Notes under the pieces: generated by a model | What the model was told of the DNA's origin: nothing | What the model saw: the letters and a program-made list of their open reading frames with translations, nothing else | The model's database searches: none | Shown here: one piece after another, positions 1 to 8,736 of the stretch | Layout: each line of letters starts with the position of its first letter | How positions within the stretch are numbered: the stretch's first letter is position 1 | Made by a program: the position numbers and the translations under genes | Assembly (NCBI RefSeq): GCF_000368925.1 | Contig: NZ_KB849756.1 | Coordinates: forward strand, 1,464,551 to 1,525,487 | Length of the DNA stretch: 60,937 bases | Direction: 5' to 3' | Source: Acinetobacter bereziniae LMG 1003 = CIP 70.12 | GTDB taxonomy: Bacteria; Pseudomonadota; Gammaproteobacteria; Pseudomonadales; Moraxellaceae

Positions 1-1178
1 GAATGATCCATGCCCTGCATACTGTCGGCACTCATCTTTGAATGGTCCATGCCCTGCATACTCCCTCCTCCCATACTGGAGTGGTCCATTCCCATATCTT
101 CCATGGTCAACAGTGAACGTGGACGAGCATTAGGCATATGAATACCAGAGGCTTTAGGCATCAATTCATTATGCAGTGTTCCAATCGCAAATCCTGAACG
201 GTCAATCGACTCAGCCTCAATTTGATAATGATTGCCTTTAGGTTCAACGATTACATCATAAGTTTCAGCCGTTCCTATGCGGAACTCATCAACAGCAACA
301 GGTTTCACTGGTTGCCCGTCAGCACTGACAACCGTCATTTTTAAATGAGGAATTCTGACATCAAAAAATGACATTGCTGATGCATTCACAAAGCGTAAAC
401 GTACTTTTTCATTTGGTTTAAACATACCCGTCCAATTCTGTTCAGGGGTTTTGCCATTGACCAAAAAGGTATAACCCGTCACATCAGACATATCTGTTTT
501 TAACATACGCATCTGATTCCACATTTTCCGATCAGACCACGTGGTCTTTAAACCATCACGCTGTATTTGTTTCCAAACATCAAAAACCGTTTCTCGTCGA
601 TTTTGGTAGTATTCCGCTGAGACTTTTAAATTGTTTTGAATTTGATCACTGGTCTGCTTATGAAAGTCCGATAGCATGACCACGTAATCACGTTCTGTTC
701 GTTCATGCGCTGCCAAAGGTTTTCTATCTTTTGGATAAATGACTAAAGAACCATATAAACCGTCTTGTTCCTGTCCTTTTGAATGCGCGTGATACCAGTA
801 GGTTCCACTTTGACGAACCTTGAACTTATATACATATTCTTCGTTGGGTTTAATTCCATTAAAACCATTAAAACCTGGAACTCCATCCATAATTCCAGGA
901 AGTAACAGACCATGCCAATGAACAGAGGAATCCTGATTTTTTAATTTATTGGTGACACGAATAACAGCATCATCACCTTCTTCAAACTCTAAAAGTGGTG
1001 CTGGAAACTGACCATTCACAGTAATACGTTTTAAGGGCTTGCCAATAACATTGACCATTCCTTCATCAATCGTTAATCGATACTCTCTCACTGCCGCCAT
1101 TCCCCATGTTGAGGAAAACAAACACAATGAGACAAGCAGGCTTTTCGCCAAACGTTTTTGAACTAAATAAATAGACAT
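1..1178 (-). CDS. copA: Copper resistance multicopper oxidase CopA, N-terminal part (gene runs off the window)
   Basis: Periplasmic copper-resistance oxidase of the multicopper oxidase family. About 392 codons are present. The start is the ATG at 1178 and no stop is reached before base 1, so the C-terminal part lies outside. The N-terminus has a basic then hydrophobic export signal ending near WGMAA. The first cupredoxin domain shows the copper-binding motifs VHWHG and YWYHAHS. At the visible end (about 3-110) the protein becomes Met/His/Asp-rich, with repeated MDHS and SMQGMDHSKM units, which in CopA proteins bind extra copper. The gene upstream in the transcription direction (1235-1729) encodes a small Cys/His-rich exported protein, so this is probably the end of a copper operon. 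The family call is firm; the symbol follows CopA of the pcoA/copA family. Confidence 0.92.
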   Translation of the reverse strand, partial: MSIYLVQKRLAKSLLVSLCLFSSTWGMAAVREYRLTIDEGMVNVIGKPLKRITVNGQFPAPLLEFEEGDDAVIRVTNKLKNQDSSVHWHGLLLPGIMDGVPGFNGFNGIKPNEEYVYKFKVRQSGTYWYHAHSKGQEQDGLYGSLVIYPKDRKPLAAHERTERDYVVMLSDFHKQTSDQIQNNLKVSAEYYQNRRETVFDVWKQIQRDGLKTTWSDRKMWNQMRMLKTDMSDVTGYTFLVNGKTPEQNWTGMFKPNEKVRLRFVNASAMSFFDVRIPHLKMTVVSADGQPVKPVAVDEFRIGTAETYDVIVEPKGNHYQIEAESIDRSGFAIGTLHNELMPKASGIHMPNARPRSLLTMEDMGMDHSSMGGGSMQGMDHSKMSADSMQGMDH

Positions 1179-1234
1179 AACTTAACCTAAATTTTAAAAA
1201 TAAACTTTACGAATAAAAAGTTTCTAAAATCAGG

Positions 1235-1729
1235 CTAAGCTTTGGGTGGACGTAAGATTTCTTGCCAAAAACCAGCAAGATGCTGTGCTCTGTAAGTTGC
1301 TGGATAAGAAGCACTATTTTGAAAATGATCAGGTATGGTCAATTTGGGGATATCACTATTCAACCAAATCACGGTAGATTGACAGGATAACAAGCTACAA
1401 TCTTGGCACTTAAACGCTTGTGTTGGCTCAGATTGACTCACTTGCTGATGACAATCATTTTGATCCGTTATCGCTTGATCATTATTTGTATGCTGATTTT
1501 GTCCATTTTTATTCTTATTTATATCTGTACAAAGATTTTTAAGCTGTTGTACAGACCCATATTCCTTTTTTGTTTGATGCCCATCGATGTGATGAGATGA
1601 TGACATCATTTGTTGATGCTGCATACTCATCTGCATGACTTTTGCAGATGCAATAGACACACCACTCCACCCTATGGCAAAAACCATAAGACAAACAAAC
1701 CACAGCTGTTTGCGGAGTTGTATAAACAA
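1235..1729 (-). CDS. Small exported Cys/His/Met-rich protein upstream of copA
   Basis: 164 residues. The best start is a TTG at 1729 preceded by AAGG about 9 bases upstream; the first in-frame ATG falls inside the signal peptide. Residues 1-30 form a signal peptide (RK, then hydrophobic, ending ASA). The mature part is rich in His, Met and Gln, holds a CxxCxxxxC cluster (KCQDCSLLSC) and ends in LRPPKA. The Cys cluster and the Pro-rich tail recall the DUF2946 group of small copper-associated proteins, but that assignment is a guess from appearance. The gene lies 56 bases upstream of copA on the same strand, so a role in periplasmic copper binding or sensing is inferred from content and context only. 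Confidence 0.72.
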   Translation of the reverse strand: MFIQLRKQLWFVCLMVFAIGWSGVSIASAKVMQMSMQHQQMMSSSHHIDGHQTKKEYGSVQQLKNLCTDINKNKNGQNQHTNNDQAITDQNDCHQQVSQSEPTQAFKCQDCSLLSCQSTVIWLNSDIPKLTIPDHFQNSASYPATYRAQHLAGFWQEILRPPKA

Positions 1730-1899
1730 AACTTGAACCTTGTTAAGCCCATCATGAGCCTAAAGCATAGCCAATAATCTCGATTTTGGCAAATATCGCA
1801 CATTTCAATGCATAAGTACTGATTGGATAAATCTTCAGCACGTTATTTTTTATACAATGCTGAATCATTGAGCAGGTCAATAAACAACACATTTCATAA

Positions 1900-1925
1900 A
1901 AAAAGAGCGCATATGAACTCTTTTT
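1900..1925. terminator. AT-rich hairpin, possible weak terminator
   Basis: AAAAAGAG (1900-1907) pairs with CTCTTTTT (1918-1925) across a 10-base loop. The T-run is part of the stem. It lies in the 340-base gap between the copper genes and rpe. The only other structure seen there is the 12-bp-periodic array at 1985-2041. Confidence 0.35.
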
Positions 1926-1975
1926 AAACGATTCTTGATGAACGACTAAACAATTGACAACTAATTGTTTAATCT

Positions 1976-2047
1976 ATACCCAGCTTATCCATATGCTTAT
2001 CAACATAGTTATCCATATAGTTAATCACAATGTTATCCACAGGGTAT
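1976..2047 (+). repeat. Five DnaA-box-like 9-mers on an exact 12-bp period
   Basis: Nine-base units start at 1985, 1997, 2009, 2021 and 2033: TTATCCATA, TTATCAACA, TTATCCATA, TTAATCACA and TTATCCACA. The last is a perfect bacterial DnaA box (TTATNCACA); the others differ by one to three bases. Every unit is exactly 12 bp from the next and in the same orientation. The array is bracketed by a 6-bp inverted repeat, ATACCC (1976-1981) and GGGTAT (2042-2047). It sits 22 bp past the rpe stop codon. It may titrate or bind DnaA; that is inference. Confidence 0.6.
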
Positions 2048-2069
2048 TTTCAATTTTTGTGGAAAACTT

Positions 2070-2756
2070 CTAAACTGAAACTTGACCTACTTTGGCTAAT
2101 TCAGCTCGCATTTCATTGATTACCGCTTGATAGTCGGGTTTTCCAAAAATCGCTGAACCTGCCACAAACATATCTGCACCCGCTTCCGCAATTTCACGAA
2201 TATTGGCAGGTCCAACGCCCCCATCAATTTCTAAACGAATATCACGACCTGAAGCATCGATAATCTTACGTGCCTCACGGAGTTTTTCTAAAGTCTTTGG
2301 AATAAATTTTTGACCGCCAAAACCAGGGTTAACACTCATCAATAAGACTTGATCTACTTTATCCAACACATAATCTAAATAATGTAATGGTGTTGCTGGA
2401 TTAAATACTAGACCCGCTTTTGCGCCACCATCTTTAATCAGTTGCAAAGAACGATCAATATGGTGTGTTGCCTCAGGGTGAAAGGTAATAATATCCGCAC
2501 CTGCCTCAAGAAAATCACCAATCATACGATCTACAGGAGAAACCATGAGATGCACATCAATCGGTGCTTTGATGCCATATTTCTTTAATGCCTTACACAC
2601 CCCAGCACCAAAAGTTAAGTTTGGAACATAATGGTTATCCATCACATCAAAATGGACAACATCTGCGCCTGCAGCCAATACATTTTCAACTTCTTCACCT
2701 AAACGGGCAAAATCAGCAGACAAAATTGAAGGGGCAATTAGAAATGGCTTGGACAT
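2070..2756 (-). CDS. rpe: Ribulose-phosphate 3-epimerase
   Basis: Interconverts D-ribulose 5-phosphate and D-xylulose 5-phosphate in the pentose phosphate pathway; cytosolic TIM barrel. 228 residues, normal length. Family motifs visible: IAPSILSADFARL at the start, VHFDVMDNHYVPNLTFG (metal-binding His and Asp), DVHLMV, the NPGFGGQKF segment, and EIDGGV plus AGSAIFG for phosphate binding near the end. ATG start at 2756 with AGGTTG upstream. It stands alone: the next gene upstream begins more than 260 bases away behind its own terminator. A DnaA-box-like array follows its stop codon. Confidence 0.97.
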   Translation of the reverse strand: MSKPFLIAPSILSADFARLGEEVENVLAAGADVVHFDVMDNHYVPNLTFGAGVCKALKKYGIKAPIDVHLMVSPVDRMIGDFLEAGADIITFHPEATHHIDRSLQLIKDGGAKAGLVFNPATPLHYLDYVLDKVDQVLLMSVNPGFGGQKFIPKTLEKLREARKIIDASGRDIRLEIDGGVGPANIREIAEAGADMFVAGSAIFGKPDYQAVINEMRAELAKVGQVSV

Positions 2757-2970
2757 GAAACAACCTAGCAGATATAAAAATTTTTCCTATTATAACAAAC
2801 TTACCTTACAAGGTTGATTTAAAAGTAGACAGCTTTAATCTTCATCAGTATTTATAAAATAATTCTAATGCAGACCATCGATGAATCCTGTGTAAATTGT
2901 TTCCAACTACAATAAATGATACTGCAAACTTAAAATATTTTCTTTTAAGCATTTTGGATAACCAAAAAAA

Positions 2971-2994
2971 TCAAGGGCTTTAACAAGCCCTTGA
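2971..2994 (-). terminator. Rho-independent terminator of the M48 protease operon
   Basis: A perfect 10-bp stem (TCAAGGGCTT, 2971-2980, with AAGCCCTTGA, 2985-2994) and a 4-base loop. On the minus strand it is followed by seven T residues. It lies about 30 bases after the stop of the gene at 3025-4158. Confidence 0.92.
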
Positions 2995-3024
2995 TCAAAT
3001 CAGTCGTTATCTAAAGATAGAAGA

Positions 3025-4158
3025 TCATTTGGACTGCTGATGCTTCTCTTGCTGTTTTTTCTCAAAATCGCGAACCATTTGAATGCGTTCTTCAGTTGCA
3101 GGATGCGAAGATAATGCATCCAGAATTGCTAAAGACTGATTTTTATCCGACTCTTTTTGCGATGAAGGCGAACTAGCGGATGCCTTTTTATCAGCATTGG
3201 CAGTTTGACTCGCATTGTCAGCTTTTTCTGAATCTTCTGTTTCATCACTTAAACGTTGTAAGAAATTGGCAAAATGTGAGACTTCAATGCCCTTTCGATC
3301 CATCAACTGTAAAGCATATAGATCAGCTTCAGATTCAAATTTACGTGAATAATTTGCACCAATCATTGCAGCAGGTAATGAAGTAAATAAGTCCGAACTA
3401 TCTCCCGTCATGGCAATATACAAGACGCTAAGCCCTAAACTGGTTAAGCCTTGTTGTAGGCTATGGCGCTGAATTAAGTGACCTTGCTCGTGCGCCAAGA
3501 CGCCTAAAATTTCTTGATCACTATGTGCCATTTCGATCAATTCATCCGTGATAATGATGGTATTGTTGGGCAATGCCACCGCATTGGCACCCAAGCGCCC
3601 TCCTTCACGAAAAACCAATTTGGCAGGTTTGCCTTCAGCCACTGTATTTAAATATTGTTTGGAAATTAAATCCTTTTGACCTTGAGCCAATTGGCTGGGC
3701 GCTGTCCAATTATTTAAAACATAGGTTTCGGCTTCATCCCCTAATTTTTTCAAACTATTTTCAGGCAATTGAAAAGCCACATAATGTGAAGCAGCTGGAA
3801 CGCCCCATTTGACTAAGGCAAACACAAAAGCAACCACAAAAATCACGCTAAAAATGATCAGGCTTGGTGAACGTTCAAGTTTCCAGATTGAATGCTGAAC
3901 TTTTTTAGTTCCATAATTAAACCATTCAGGTAATGCTCCATGAAACTCGATACGCGCATCGTCTTTTAATTCAATCACAGGATGTAATTGCCCAAGCGCA
4001 CCAATCAATGCCATATCTGAATATTGATAGCGCCGATGCTGCTCTAAACGATCACCATAGCGAATCAGAACTTCAGACTCAGATTGAGCTGAAATCTGTG
4101 CATGGTGCGGTTTAGACACCACACCATCATAGAAAATAATATCTACTGGTTGTGACAT
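3025..4158 (-). CDS. M48 family zinc metallopeptidase, membrane-anchored
   Basis: 377 residues. Residues 1-95 form a small N-terminal domain, one transmembrane segment lies at about 100-125 (SLIIFSVIFVVAFVFALV), and the rest is an M48 peptidase domain carrying the zinc-binding HExxH as LAHEQGHLIQRHS near residue 222 and the downstream FESEADLYALQLM glutamate motif. The C-terminus has a Ser/Lys/Asp-rich linker, then ALSSHPATEERI, a typical M48 ending. The DUF898 membrane protein upstream is only 20 bases away, a pairing common for this protease class. The likely role is turnover of membrane or envelope proteins; the substrate is unknown. Confidence 0.9.
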   Translation of the reverse strand: MSQPVDIIFYDGVVSKPHHAQISAQSESEVLIRYGDRLEQHRRYQYSDMALIGALGQLHPVIELKDDARIEFHGALPEWFNYGTKKVQHSIWKLERSPSLIIFSVIFVVAFVFALVKWGVPAASHYVAFQLPENSLKKLGDEAETYVLNNWTAPSQLAQGQKDLISKQYLNTVAEGKPAKLVFREGGRLGANAVALPNNTIIITDELIEMAHSDQEILGVLAHEQGHLIQRHSLQQGLTSLGLSVLYIAMTGDSSDLFTSLPAAMIGANYSRKFESEADLYALQLMDRKGIEVSHFANFLQRLSDETEDSEKADNASQTANADKKASASSPSSQKESDKNQSLAILDALSSHPATEERIQMVRDFEKKQQEKHQQSK

Positions 4159-4178
4159 AGATTATTCAACTCATATCA

Positions 4179-5285
4179 TTATAAAGAAATATCAATGTCA
4201 AAAATGTCACTGATTTCTTCGGCTAAAGCGCTTTGTTCTTGCTGTGCCAAATTCATCATTTGATCTGGATCATCATGCAAAATTAAGCTCATCGACTCAA
4301 CCTGATATTTGTGAATACGAATCGCAGCCCAAGCAGACATCAATCCTATGCTTAAAATTTTGACAATCCAGTTTGAGGCAATAATCCATGCGTAACGCCA
4401 CTGATTGCAATCTGTTTTAAACTGGCTATTGCCCACTGTGGTATTGTTCCATGTGGTAATAAAAAGACGTGCAGCAATCAATGGATAAATAAATAATCCA
4501 ACCACTGCATACATGATAAATATCCCAGTAATAAAAAAGCTTGGTGAGAAACCTGCAACAGTGCCAATGATGCCGAAATAAACCACAGAAAATGCAATAA
4601 TTACACCAATCGACATAAAAATAGGCACATAGACAGCCGCCATATAAGCAGACCAATCTGCATTTAATTTAAAGTTTAACTGCCCTGCATATAAATGATT
4701 GAGATAATATTTTTTATATAGCCATATCGCTACAGGCGAAAAGATACCCAAAGTAAAAATATACACCAATATGCTCAAGAAAAAGACTTTATAAGACTCT
4801 TTAGTGGTTCCAGCAAAATAAAATCGGCTGTTTCCGAATTTACTGTTTCGCGCAGTAAAACGCATAGTTGCACGAATCAACCATGGGACTGCAGCATATA
4901 ACACAACCAACCCAACCACAGTTGCTATCATTGAATAGTGGGATGAAATGGAAAATGCTGCGTAGATCCCCAATGCGATCAAACGCCCTATTAAAATTTT
5001 GGTTGGTATACCCGTAAAGTCAAAGCGTCGCTGAAAAAACTCCGTGTTTCCATAAAAATAACGTAAACGACGAACCTTTGCCCAAGGTGCATACAAACTT
5101 AAAGTCACAATGGTCAATAGAATATTGACAATCCATATTCCAAAATACTCCATTGCATCACCATGAAACTTAAAGCGGTGAACTTTAGGGTATTGTTGGT
5201 CTGTATATTGCGGAATAATGGGTGGTGTGACCTGTTGATCCACATTCAAATGATCAGGAAATGGAGGTGGAATTTGATCTTGCAT
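4179..5285 (-). CDS. DUF898 (YjgN-type) multi-pass inner membrane protein
   Basis: 368 residues from the ATG at 5285, which follows AAGAG at a good distance; a longer reading starts at a TTG but lacks this signal. A proline-rich N-terminal tail of about 45 residues precedes a repeated pattern of hydrophobic helices and basic, Tyr/Trp-rich segments such as YAPWAKVRRLRYFYGNTEF and SPVAIWLYKKYYLNHLYAG, characteristic of DUF898/YjgN. Two to three such repeats are visible. It is transcribed with the M48 protease 20 bases downstream. Function is not established for the family; joint envelope quality control is inference. Confidence 0.88.
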   Translation of the reverse strand: MQDQIPPPFPDHLNVDQQVTPPIIPQYTDQQYPKVHRFKFHGDAMEYFGIWIVNILLTIVTLSLYAPWAKVRRLRYFYGNTEFFQRRFDFTGIPTKILIGRLIALGIYAAFSISSHYSMIATVVGLVVLYAAVPWLIRATMRFTARNSKFGNSRFYFAGTTKESYKVFFLSILVYIFTLGIFSPVAIWLYKKYYLNHLYAGQLNFKLNADWSAYMAAVYVPIFMSIGVIIAFSVVYFGIIGTVAGFSPSFFITGIFIMYAVVGLFIYPLIAARLFITTWNNTTVGNSQFKTDCNQWRYAWIIASNWIVKILSIGLMSAWAAIRIHKYQVESMSLILHDDPDQMMNLAQQEQSALAEEISDIFDIDISL

Positions 5286-5381
5286 ATTATTCTCTTTATT
5301 CAAATTATGATGGTGAACTCAAGTTTTTCATAATAAAAAATATCAGTGCCAGTGTATATTTTTTCTAAACTGAAAGAAATA

Positions 5382-5413
5382 GAGTAAAAGCAAACAACTA
5401 TTTACTTTTACTC
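5382..5413 (-). terminator. Hairpin after fghA, possible terminator
   Basis: GAGTAAAAG (5382-5390) pairs with CTTTTACTC (5405-5413) around a 14-base loop, about 45 bases after the fghA stop. The T-run on the minus strand is interrupted, so termination is uncertain. Confidence 0.4.
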
Positions 5414-5456
5414 AGCATCAATTTGCTTTTTTTAATATTTTGAGATAAATCGTATT

Positions 5457-6293
5457 CTATTTTTGCAATTGTAAAGCATGGAATTGCAAATGATCATCCA
5501 TAAAACTTTGGATAAAATAATATCCATGATCATAGCCTTCGTGAAATCTCAGGCTGATCTTTTGCCCAACAGCATTACACGCTTGCTGAAATTTCTCAGG
5601 ATTCAATTGACTATAAAATTGATCTTTTAAGCCTTGGTCTATCAAAACCTCATCAAACAGTGAACCCTTATTAAGCAACAACTGTGTGGCATCATGTTGG
5701 CGCCATACTGATTGGTCATCCCCTAAATAATGGGAAAAAGCTTTTTCACCCCAAGGACATTCACTTGGTGCGCAAATTGGCGCAAAGGCAGACACAGATT
5801 TAAAATAATGTGGATATTTCCATGCCAATGTTAAAGCGCCATGTCCTCCCATACTGTGTCCAAAAATACCGATCGCATTTGATTGGATTGGGAATGTTTC
5901 AAGCGCCCAAGAATAAAGTTCATCGACGATATAACTTTCCATTTGAAAATGTTCAGACCACGGTGCCTGAGTTGCATTGATATAGAATCCAGCACCTTGT
6001 CCCAAATCCCATGAATCGCCTTGAGCAACGTCTTGACCTCGTGGCGAAGTATCTGGCGCAATCAATATTAAACCGAGTTGTGACGCCAAGCGCTGGGCAT
6101 GCGCCTTAATAATGAATGTTTCCTCAGTACAGGTCAGACCAGCCAGATAAAACAATGCTACACACTTTTGCCCTTTTAAAGCTTGAGGTGGCATATAAAC
6201 AGCAATTTTGCTTGCACCTTTTAAATAATTCGACTGAATCTGATAAATTCGTTGTTCACCATCAAAACAAATCGTGTTACTTAAAAGTTCCAT
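5457..6293 (-). CDS. fghA: S-formylglutathione hydrolase
   Basis: Hydrolyses S-formylglutathione to formate and glutathione, the second step of glutathione-dependent formaldehyde detoxification; cytosolic alpha/beta hydrolase of the esterase D family. 278 residues from the ATG at 6293, which has AGAGAG at proper spacing; an ATG two codons earlier overlaps that signal. Nucleophile serine in GHSMGG (about S147), early motif LAGLTCTEE, PDTSPRG and DSWDLGQGAGFYINAT, and HEGYDHGYYFI with the catalytic His. The usual partner adhC (formaldehyde dehydrogenase) is not adjacent, so the pathway is split in this genome. Confidence 0.95.
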   Translation of the reverse strand: MELLSNTICFDGEQRIYQIQSNYLKGASKIAVYMPPQALKGQKCVALFYLAGLTCTEETFIIKAHAQRLASQLGLILIAPDTSPRGQDVAQGDSWDLGQGAGFYINATQAPWSEHFQMESYIVDELYSWALETFPIQSNAIGIFGHSMGGHGALTLAWKYPHYFKSVSAFAPICAPSECPWGEKAFSHYLGDDQSVWRQHDATQLLLNKGSLFDEVLIDQGLKDQFYSQLNPEKFQQACNAVGQKISLRFHEGYDHGYYFIQSFMDDHLQFHALQLQK

Positions 6294-6380
6294 TGCCATC
6301 TCTCTCTAAATTTGGATTTACAAATTGTTTAAGGTTTATAGTCTTATATCACTTACCTGATGCCTAAATGACAATAACCA

Positions 6381-7796
6381 TCAAGGTTTAGCTGGATCTA
6401 ACTTTTCATTCTGACTTTGTGCGGAAGCAATCACACCTTGTTGTGGAAATAAATGCTGCTCCAATTGAGGCAACATCAACTCCATATTTTTTCCAATCAC
6501 CCACTGCGGCTCAGATGGATCAAATCCTTGCGCATTTTCCCATTTCGCAACTGTTTCAGATGCTTCTTTAAATGCCGCTTTTAATGAGCCTTGTTCACGC
6601 ATTGCTTGATCAAAGAACGCTCGACCGAAATAAGTATAATCTGCTTCATTTGAACAACCAAATGAGGCACGATCAGCTGCTGAAGCAGTAATAATTAAGG
6701 TATCTGGTGATTGCAGTGCTGAAACAAAACTACCTGAATAGCAGGCTGATATAACAATCACTTTCCAACGAATACCCGATTTATCTAAACTTTCTCTGAG
6801 CCATTTTGGATCAACATCGCTTAAATCAATCGGTTCATTTTCCAATTCAAAACGATTCGGTAAACCGTGTGATGTCATATACAGAAACAACACATCACTT
6901 TCACGATTCATTTGCTGCCCGATACGGCGTAAGGCGAGATCTATACTGGTTTTTGAAGCGATTGGAGTCTCGTTAATACTTGCAGGATTATTCACCAACT
7001 CGATAGAGCGCCCGAATGTTCCAAAACGCGTATCGAATTGCTCTTTAATTCGATCGATCTCAAATTTAAATACATCCTGATAACTTGCCCCTGCCACACC
7101 TAAAAAGTACCAGTGTGTTTTGGCAAACTCACCAAACTGAATTTGTTCTAGTGCCTTATTGAGTAAACGACTTTGGGCATAGAACGCATTTTCACTGATA
7201 CTCGGTGGAACCTCTTCTACTTTCCAAATCGGCTGCTCTTTAATAGACACTTGCCAAGTAAACAGCGTCGCAACCGTAGCAAACATGATCAGTGCACGTT
7301 CCCACCACGGCCATTTTAACTCTCTCGAAAACACCCAAACCACTGCAAGGCTCTGCCAAATAAATAAAGCAAAGAACAACAGCGGAATCACATCATAAGT
7401 GAAATACGGTAACAGATCATGATTGCCCAGATACTGTAAAAGACACTGAAACAACATGATATGCGTATCAAGTACCAACCATAATAGTGCTGGCACCAAC
7501 ATTAAACGTGGATTATTGGTCCGTTGAGAGAGAAATATCCCAACAATCAAAGCAATAAATGGCCACAAAGCATAACTGACTAAGCCTTGACGATTAAATA
7601 CCCCACCATCACCTGCGACCAACCAACTAAATAAAGTATTGGCACATGCACCCAACAGCCCCCAAAAAATAAGCTGTAAAATTGACGGACGAACAATTTG
7701 TAAAGACTTTCGCGAACCCAAGAATAACCAGATCCCTGCACGTTGGTTACTTTTCAAATCATGCCAAAAGTTAATTGAGGGTTTAAGGTCTATCAT
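6381..7796 (-). CDS. C13 (legumain-like) cysteine peptidase with N-terminal membrane domain
   Basis: 471 residues. Residues 35-190 hold about five hydrophobic segments, so the N-terminal half is membrane-embedded. The C-terminal half carries the clan CD cysteine protease pattern: catalytic His310 in LYMTSHGLPN and Cys352 in VISACYSGSF, followed by ITASAADRASFGCSNEADYTYFGRAFF as in Peptidase_C13 proteins. C13 enzymes cut after Asn or Asp in eukaryotes; bacterial members are little studied. It lies alone between fghA and rsmJ, with about 80 and 120 bases on either side. The substrate is unknown. The family call is confident; topology beyond the helix count is inference. Confidence 0.85.
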   Translation of the reverse strand: MIDLKPSINFWHDLKSNQRAGIWLFLGSRKSLQIVRPSILQLIFWGLLGACANTLFSWLVAGDGGVFNRQGLVSYALWPFIALIVGIFLSQRTNNPRLMLVPALLWLVLDTHIMLFQCLLQYLGNHDLLPYFTYDVIPLLFFALFIWQSLAVVWVFSRELKWPWWERALIMFATVATLFTWQVSIKEQPIWKVEEVPPSISENAFYAQSRLLNKALEQIQFGEFAKTHWYFLGVAGASYQDVFKFEIDRIKEQFDTRFGTFGRSIELVNNPASINETPIASKTSIDLALRRIGQQMNRESDVLFLYMTSHGLPNRFELENEPIDLSDVDPKWLRESLDKSGIRWKVIVISACYSGSFVSALQSPDTLIITASAADRASFGCSNEADYTYFGRAFFDQAMREQGSLKAAFKEASETVAKWENAQGFDPSEPQWVIGKNMELMLPQLEQHLFPQQGVIASAQSQNEKLDPAKP

Positions 7797-7882
7797 ATAG
7801 ATTCTGTTAAGGCAGTCGCTTCAATCAGCCTATCTAGTTTAGGCTTGGCTAAAAAATTATCAATGTTTGATTTAACTATATA

Positions 7883-7904
7883 TCAATAATTCGACTATTA
7901 TTGA
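7883..7904. other. AT-rich hairpin downstream of rsmJ
   Basis: TCAATAAT (7883-7890) pairs with ATTATTGA (7897-7904) around TCGACT. It is 13 bases after the rsmJ stop. No T-run follows on the minus strand, so it may protect the 3' end rather than terminate. Confidence 0.3.
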
Positions 7905-7917
7905 AACAGTTACCAAA

Positions 7918-8736
7918 CTACTCAATAAGATTGCTGTTAAAATAAGCATCAAAACGACAAGCATCCCCTTGCCACTGATGATGGGTTGGTTGATCATTTA
8001 AAAATACAGCCAATCGAGGACGTTTTACCACAACCCGTTTGGCAATGTGTTGAGCTAAGACTAAAAGATGATCTCCTAAATCCATTTCACCATCTTCTGG
8101 AAGCAGCATGTGCAATAACTGCATTTGCTTTTTGACTTGCGCCTGCTTTTTGACTGCCTGCTGATGTTGATCACGTTGCGGAAACATGGGATCTAAATAA
8201 ACCACATCGACTGTTTGTTTGTCTTGAATCAATTGCTCTAAATAGACGGTAGAATCCGAAAAAATTAAATCAATTCGCGCAACGACTTTTCCTAGAAATG
8301 GATCATTTTCAGCCTGTGCTTTTGCATCCTCAAGCAAAGTAAACAAAATTGGATGACGCTCTACCAAGCGAATATTGGCACCCAGATAAGCCATCAACAA
8401 GCTGTCATGACCTAAACCTGCTGTGGCATCGACCAATTTTGGTTTTTCTGAAAGATGACAAGCACGAGCAATCATTTCTGATTTTAAACTGGCACGTTTT
8501 AGACGTGGTATTTCAGCTTTCCAATCAGGCTGCATTCTCATGCCATTGGCACATAGACTCAAACCTTGCTCATCAACACACAGTGCGAGTTCAGGGTTTA
8601 ATCTTAAAAAACGCGCGTTGAGTTTTTCAATCACCTCTATATTAACCACGACTCCACGTAAAGAAAGCACAGTTTGATAAGACTGTGCTTTCTCTAAAAA
8701 AGTGGATTCTGTAAATAAGCGAATCTCGCTTACCAT
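7918..8736 (-). CDS. rsmJ: 16S rRNA (guanine-1516-N2)-methyltransferase RsmJ
   Basis: Methylates N2 of G1516 in 16S rRNA using S-adenosylmethionine. 272 residues from the ATG at 8736. This start lies inside the last codons of uppP (pattern ATGGTAA), typical of translational coupling; the longer reading frame upstream would lie wholly within uppP and has no family match. SAM-binding motif I is LVDATAGLGHDSLLMA, the acidic loop is LVERHP, and the catalytic motif is VVYLDPMFPQRD, all typical of RsmJ/YhiQ. It is cotranscribed with uppP. Confidence 0.93.
   Translation of the reverse strand: MVSEIRLFTESTFLEKAQSYQTVLSLRGVVVNIEVIEKLNARFLRLNPELALCVDEQGLSLCANGMRMQPDWKAEIPRLKRASLKSEMIARACHLSEKPKLVDATAGLGHDSLLMAYLGANIRLVERHPILFTLLEDAKAQAENDPFLGKVVARIDLIFSDSTVYLEQLIQDKQTVDVVYLDPMFPQRDQHQQAVKKQAQVKKQMQLLHMLLPEDGEMDLGDHLLVLAQHIAKRVVVKRPRLAVFLNDQPTHHQWQGDACRFDAYFNSNLIE

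Noticed and set aside
1976..2047. Idea that the DnaA-box array is the chromosomal origin
   Set aside because: The usual neighbours (dnaA, dnaN, rpmH) are absent and no AT-rich unwinding element with ordered boxes was seen.
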